A stretch of DNA of 64,000 nt from an uncultured Pelagibacteraceae bacterium (lineage in GTDB: Bacteria > Pseudomonadota > Alphaproteobacteria > Pelagibacterales > Pelagibacteraceae). The stretch lies in NCBI GenBank assembly GCA_902602655.1, contig CACKRM010000002.1:41361-105360 (forward strand), in the 5' to 3' direction. A model generated the notes under the pieces. That model had not been told where the DNA came from. It saw only the letters and a list, made by a program, of their open reading frames with translations, and did not search any database. Made by a program: the position numbers and the translations under genes. Below, in pieces: positions 60,226 to 64,000 of the stretch (within the stretch, counting starts at the first letter, position 1; each line of letters opens with the position of its first letter).

Positions 60226-60692
60226 GAGATTATTCCTAACATTTTAAGAAACGGGTCTCTTAAGTAAATATCTAATGCTCCATGTAACAAAAGCATAAAT
60301 AAGGCTACAAATGGAAATGATAATACAAACATCCAAATCCATCTTCTTTCTCCTAGAAGATAATATGAAATAAACAAAAACAACGAAGTTGATAAAAAGA
60401 AACCTGCTTTCAAAATCGTAAAACCATATATGAATGCAATAGTAACTAAAAAAAATGTACTTTTATAATCAAGAACTTTGTGATCAACTTTAGAAGGAAA
60501 CCTTTCAGGTAAAATTAAATATAATATTGAAAGAAACATTCCAAGATAAGCTAAAAATGTTGGAAAGGTTTTTGCATTAAAAGGGGCATTTTCATCAAAT
60601 GAAAATACTTGAATTTGATATGTTTGATAAAGATAAAGGCCTGATAAAATAAAAAAGAGCAGCGAGATAATTTTATCTGTGCTTATTCTCAC
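60222..60692 (-). CDS. tctB: Tripartite tricarboxylate transporter, small permease TctB
   Basis: The 156-residue protein starts at a GTG codon (GTG AGA ATA AGC) and has four membrane helices (ISLLFFILSGLYLYQTYQIQ, then FLAYLGMFLSILYLI, GFFLSTSLFLFISYYLLGERRW in part). This matches TctB, the poorly conserved small subunit. It follows the hairpin that ends tctC and overlaps tctA. Confidence 0.85.
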   Translation of the reverse strand: MRISTDKIISLLFFILSGLYLYQTYQIQVFSFDENAPFNAKTFPTFLAYLGMFLSILYLILPERFPSKVDHKVLDYKSTFFLVTIAFIYGFTILKAGFFLSTSLFLFISYYLLGERRWIWMFVLSFPFVALFMLLLHGALDIYLRDPFLKMLGIIS

Positions 60693-60704
60693 TGCTCTTT
60701 CTCT

Positions 60705-60727
60705 ATTTAATTCCTATGGAATTAAAT
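60705..60727 (-). terminator. Hairpin spanning the tctC stop codon
   Basis: ATTTAATTCC pairs perfectly with GGAATTAAAT around a 3-base loop, and the tctC TAA is inside the stem. It lies just before the tctB start (GTG at 60692). Like the hairpins after both dctP genes, it probably protects the binding-protein mRNA or reduces read-through into the permease genes. Confidence 0.6.
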
Positions 60728-61699
60728 TACTCCTAATTTTTTCATAAGAGCTGTCATTTCTTTAGTTTGTTGTTTTAAAAACTTAACAAACTTTTTATCT
60801 GGGTTATAAATATTTACCCAGGCATTTCTTTTTCTAACAACTTCCCATTCAGGTGTTTTTTGAACATCGCCTAGCATTTTAGCAATTTTCTTTTTATCTC
60901 CACTGCTCATGTTAGGAGGTCCAAAAAATCCTCTCCAGTTTACGAACTGAACATTAAAACCTTGTTCTTTTAATGTTGGAACATCAGGTGCATCTGAAAC
61001 TCTTTTTGGTGCAGTTATACCAATAATTCTAACTTGATCTCTAGCTCCCATTACTTCTCCCAAACCAGTTGAAAGAATTTGAGTTTCTCCAGATAATAAT
61101 CCAGCTAAAGCTTTTCCGCCAGCATCATAAGGAACGTAAACAACTTTGTTTGGATCAGCTCCTGCCTCTTGAAAAGCCAAAGCTCCTATTAAATGGTCCA
61201 TGCTTCCTCGAACAGATCCGCCAGCCATTTTCACTGATGAAGGATTAGCTTTGTAAGCTGCAACAACATCTTTGAAATTTTTAAATGGTGAATTTTTTGC
61301 AACAGCTATTGCTCCATAATCACCTATTACTCCAGCTATAGGCACAACATCTTTGTAAGAAAGAACTCCGCTACCTTTAACATAGCCTTTGTGTCTAGTA
61401 ATAGATCTTAAAACTAAAGGTGTTGATTGAACTAAAACTGTACCCTCTGGTTTTGTGTTAATCATAAATGCAAGAGCTTTTCCTCCTCCTCCACCCGACA
61501 TATTTTCGAAAGATGCGCTTTTAAGCATCCCTGACTTAGTTAATGCTTCGCCAGTTCCTCTAGCAGTTCCATCCCATCCACCACCAGCGCCACCGCCAAT
61601 TACAAAGTGTAATTTATCGATCGCAAAACTAGTTGTTGAAATTGAAGATAAAAGAACAGTGGCAAATAACAAGCCAATAAATTTTCTTATATTTATCAT
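60722..61699 (-). CDS. tctC: Tripartite tricarboxylate transporter, periplasmic binding protein TctC (Bug family)
   Basis: The 325-residue protein has a signal peptide (FIGLLFATVLLSSISTTSFA), an IGGGAGGGWDGTARGTGEAL ligand-binding loop near residue 35 and GGSVRGSMDHLIGALAFQEAGAD further on, both typical of Bug/TctC proteins. It binds citrate-like or other carboxylates. It lies 55 bases downstream of prpD, so the substrate may be linked to methylcitrate or aconitate metabolism (citrate, 2-methylcitrate or aconitate). Confidence 0.92.
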   Translation of the reverse strand: MINIRKFIGLLFATVLLSSISTTSFAIDKLHFVIGGGAGGGWDGTARGTGEALTKSGMLKSASFENMSGGGGGKALAFMINTKPEGTVLVQSTPLVLRSITRHKGYVKGSGVLSYKDVVPIAGVIGDYGAIAVAKNSPFKNFKDVVAAYKANPSSVKMAGGSVRGSMDHLIGALAFQEAGADPNKVVYVPYDAGGKALAGLLSGETQILSTGLGEVMGARDQVRIIGITAPKRVSDAPDVPTLKEQGFNVQFVNWRGFFGPPNMSSGDKKKIAKMLGDVQKTPEWEVVRKRNAWVNIYNPDKKFVKFLKQQTKEMTALMKKLGVI

Positions 61700-61754
61700 T
61701 TTTCCTCCTTTTTCTTTGAAGACGTATTAAATTTTGAATTGATAGGAGAGTCAA

Positions 61755-63257
61755 TTAGAAAATAACTAATTTGCTTCTTTTTTTTCTTTGTTTTCCTTTA
61801 ACTTCTATGTTCAATTTGGGTAGTTCACCTGATTTAAGTTTTTTTAAATCTTGAACAGTTTTTAAAAATCTATCTGACTCTTTTTTGGTGATAATGCCAT
61901 CAGTAAGTGTTTTAAACTTGTTAATATACTCCTTTCTAGTAAAAGGTTTTTTTCCAGCTGGATGGGCATCCGCAACTTTAATTTCTTCTGATATAGAGGA
62001 ACCATCTTTCATTTTTATGATAACTCTACCTCCGAAGCATTTTTTTTTAGGATTTTTATCATGATATCTTTTAGTCCATTTTTTATCTTCACGAGTTACT
62101 ATTTTGCGCCAAAGCATAACTGTACTTTTTCTTCTTGCTCTTTGAGGAGTGTAAGATTTTACATGATGCCAAGCACCGTCTTCTAAGGCTACAGCAAATA
62201 TATACATAATTGAGTGGTCTAAAGTCTCCCGACTAGCATAAGGATCCATTTTTTGAGGATCGTTTGCGCCTGAGCCAATAACGTAATGGGTATGATGGCT
62301 TGTTTCTATAATAATTTTTCTTATGTCTGATAAATTTTTAATCTTCTTATTCAAACTTCTAGCTAAATCAATCAATGCTTGAGATTGATACTCGGCAGAA
62401 TGTTCTTTGGTATAAGTTTCTAAGATCGCTTTTTTTGGTTCATTTATTCTAGGGAGAGGCACATTATATTTTTTGCCAGGTCCCGATAGTATATATGCTA
62501 TAATACTATCTTCCCCTTCATAAATAGGACTTGGCGCTCCTTCACCTCTCATGCATCTGTCAACAGACTCTATTGCTAATTTACCAGCATGCGCAGGAGC
62601 AAAAGCTTTCCAGCTTGAAATTTCTCCTTTTCTAGATTGTCTTGTAGAAATAGTTGTATGAAGTGCTTGTTGAATAGATTGATAAATAGTCTCTGTATTT
62701 AGTTTCAATAAACTTCCTAGGCCAGCTGCAACACTTGGGCCCAGGTGAGCTATATGATCAATTTTATGCTCGTGTAAACAAATTCCTTTTACTAAATTAA
62801 CTTGCACCTCATAACCAGTAAGAATACCTTTTATCAAACTCATGCCATTACATCTTTTTTGTTGAGCTACAGCCAAAATTGCAGGAATATTATCTCCTGG
62901 ATGACTATAATCAGCAGCTAAAAAAGTGTCATGATAGTCTAGCTCTCTAACTGCAGTACCGTTAGCCCAAGCAGCCCATTCACAATCAACTTTTATTTTA
63001 TGACTTAAACCAAAAACACTTGCGCCTTTTTTTCTCTTATGAGCTAAGGCCATCTCACGAGCTGAGATTACCGGCTTCCTGTTAAAAGATGCAATCGCAA
63101 CGGATGCATTATCGATAATTCGATTAATAACCATTTCTAAAGCATTTTTGTTTATTTTTGCTTTATCGGATGCTATTTCGGCTATTTTCCATGCAAGCTG
63201 ATCTTTCTTTTTTAAATTGGCTTTTGAAGGATGAACTTTAACAGTTATGTTTCTCAT
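61755..63257 (-). CDS. prpD: 2-methylcitrate dehydratase (MmgE/PrpD family)
   Basis: PrpD dehydrates 2-methylcitrate to 2-methyl-cis-aconitate in propionyl-CoA oxidation. The 500-residue protein has [69 protein letters not shown] (in part) and [16 protein letters not shown]; these are PrpD hallmarks. The C-terminus is strongly basic. Its start overlaps the aconitase stop by one base (TAATG). No prpB or prpC is visible in the window; they may lie beyond the right edge. Confidence 0.9.
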   Translation of the reverse strand: MRNITVKVHPSKANLKKKDQLAWKIAEIASDKAKINKNALEMVINRIIDNASVAIASFNRKPVISAREMALAHKRKKGASVFGLSHKIKVDCEWAAWANGTAVRELDYHDTFLAADYSHPGDNIPAILAVAQQKRCNGMSLIKGILTGYEVQVNLVKGICLHEHKIDHIAHLGPSVAAGLGSLLKLNTETIYQSIQQALHTTISTRQSRKGEISSWKAFAPAHAGKLAIESVDRCMRGEGAPSPIYEGEDSIIAYILSGPGKKYNVPLPRINEPKKAILETYTKEHSAEYQSQALIDLARSLNKKIKNLSDIRKIIIETSHHTHYVIGSGANDPQKMDPYASRETLDHSIMYIFAVALEDGAWHHVKSYTPQRARRKSTVMLWRKIVTREDKKWTKRYHDKNPKKKCFGGRVIIKMKDGSSISEEIKVADAHPAGKKPFTRKEYINKFKTLTDGIITKKESDRFLKTVQDLKKLKSGELPKLNIEVKGKQRKKRSKLVIF

Positions 63258-64000
63258 TAGTTAAGCATATTTCTTAGAACATATTGAAGAATTCCACCGT
63301 TTCTGTAATATTCAATTTCATTTTCAGTATCAATTCTACAAAGTAATTTTATTGTTTTACTTGTGCCATCTTTATACTTAATTTCACAAGATACTTCTTG
63401 TCTAGGTTTAACTCCTTTATCAATATCAACAACAGTAATTAATTCTGCTCCAGTTATATTTAACTTCCTTCTATCAAAACCTTCTTTGAATTGGAGTGGC
63501 AGAACACCCATTCCAACTAAATTTGATCTATGAATTCTCTCAAAACTTTCAGCGATTACAGCCTTGATTCCTAATAGTTTTGTACCTTTGGCAGCCCAAT
63601 CTCTTGATGAACCAGTCCCGTACTCTTTGCCTGCAATAACAACAAGATCATTCTTTCTCCTTTTATATTCAACTGCTGCATCGTAGACGCTCATTACTTT
63701 TCCATCTGGTTGAAGAGTAGTAAAACCACCTTCTGTTCCAGGTGCCATTTCGTTTCTTATTTTAATATTACCAAATGTTCCTCGCATCATAACCTCGTGA
63801 TTACCCCTTCTAGCTCCATATGAATTAAAATCTTTTTGTTGAATTTGATGTTTCATAAAATAATCACCTGTCGGACTTTCTTTTTTAATATTTCCAGCTG
63901 GTGAAATATGATCTGTTGTTACAGTGTCCGCCAACAATAATAATATTCTTGCATCATTTATAGGTTTAAATCCTTCAGGTTTATCAGGAAGATTATCGAA
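63257..64000 (-). CDS. acnA: Aconitate hydratase, C-terminal part (runs off right edge)
   Basis: The 248 visible codons, running to the window edge, are the C-terminal (swivel) domain of an AcnA-type aconitase: [60 protein letters not shown] with the conserved serine/arginine pair, and [19 protein letters not shown]. The track's start at 63937 is an internal TTG codon; the frame is open to the edge. The iron-sulfur cysteines are outside the window. Coupling to prpD suggests a role in the methylcitrate cycle (AcnA/AcnM-like) besides the TCA cycle. Confidence 0.93.
   Translation of the reverse strand, partial: FDNLPDKPEGFKPINDARILLLLADTVTTDHISPAGNIKKESPTGDYFMKHQIQQKDFNSYGARRGNHEVMMRGTFGNIKIRNEMAPGTEGGFTTLQPDGKVMSVYDAAVEYKRRKNDLVVIAGKEYGTGSSRDWAAKGTKLLGIKAVIAESFERIHRSNLVGMGVLPLQFKEGFDRRKLNITGAELITVVDIDKGVKPRQEVSCEIKYKDGTSKTIKLLCRIDTENEIEYYRNGGILQYVLRNMLN

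Noticed and set aside
63257-63937. Aconitase C-terminal ORF taken as a complete 226-aa gene starting at 63937
   Set aside because: The supposed start is an internal TTG and the frame stays open to the window edge; it is the end of a full aconitase.
1-64000. CRISPR arrays, insertion sequences, prophage or integrase sites
   Set aside because: No regularly spaced repeats, transposase or phage genes, or flanking direct repeats were seen; the region reads as ordinary chromosome with operon-sized accessory modules.

Overview
This window is very probably from the SAR11 clade (Pelagibacterales, Alphaproteobacteria). The DNA is strongly AT-rich with lysine/asparagine/isoleucine-rich proteins, intergenic gaps are very short, and many start and stop codons overlap. 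The content is typical of a marine oligotroph: TRAP and TctABC binding-protein transporters, an AprABM-type APS reductase, the glycine cleavage system behind a tandem glycine riboswitch, AmtB, an AcuI-type reductase and many small conserved genes. I found no tRNA, rRNA, CRISPR array, insertion sequence or prophage. The family assignments come from reading sequence and motifs by eye; no database search was run.

Region 1 (about 1.4-18.3 kb) is the highlight: a compact organosulfonate catabolic island. It holds a TRAP transporter (dctP-QM), a histidinol-dehydrogenase-family enzyme resembling HpsN (2,3-dihydroxypropane-1-sulfonate to sulfolactate), two short-chain dehydrogenases, a GMC flavoprotein, sulfoacetaldehyde acetyltransferase (xsc), both subunits of sulfolactate sulfo-lyase (suyAB) and aprA-aprB-aprM. 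Together these could import C2/C3 sulfonates, oxidise them, split the C-S bond to give pyruvate or acetyl phosphate plus sulfite, and oxidise the sulfite through APS. An uncharacterised 116-residue protein sits at the end of the apr operon.

Region 2 (18.3-28 kb) holds a CADD-like candidate p-aminobenzoate synthase, an MFS transporter, a Cys/Met-type PLP enzyme, a 27-residue highly basic peptide absent from the ORF track, a structured minus-strand RNA candidate next to mnmA, mnmA, a DUF3553 small protein, cysQ, recX, an ABA4-like membrane protein, a DsbA-fold isomerase, a rhodanese and a glycosyltransferase-like protein.

Region 3 (28-43.6 kb) is housekeeping and envelope genes: amtB, HU, rseP, a LysR regulator with acuI and folE, hisI, hisN, an HPP-family membrane protein, methyltransferases, an FAD amino-acid-oxidase-like enzyme, TspO and SDRs. 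It ends in a lipid-modification cluster (DUF3833 lipoprotein, Cfa-type methyltransferase, DUF1365, FAD amine oxidase-like) that resembles the singlet-oxygen-response lipid genes of other alphaproteobacteria.

Region 4 (43.6-52.9 kb) carries gcvTHP with its tandem riboswitch, a DMT exporter, the 5-oxoprolinase genes pxpC-pxpB (minus) and pxpA (plus), and a TPR/DoxX/conserved-unknown trio.

Region 5 (52.9-64 kb) holds a second TRAP system, a MATE exporter, a second TerC paralogue, a small outer-membrane beta-barrel, and a TctABC transporter with prpD and the C-terminal part of an aconitase that runs off the window (methylcitrate/propionate-type genes). All three binding-protein genes in the window are followed by an RNA hairpin before the membrane-subunit genes, a likely device for making more binding protein than permease.
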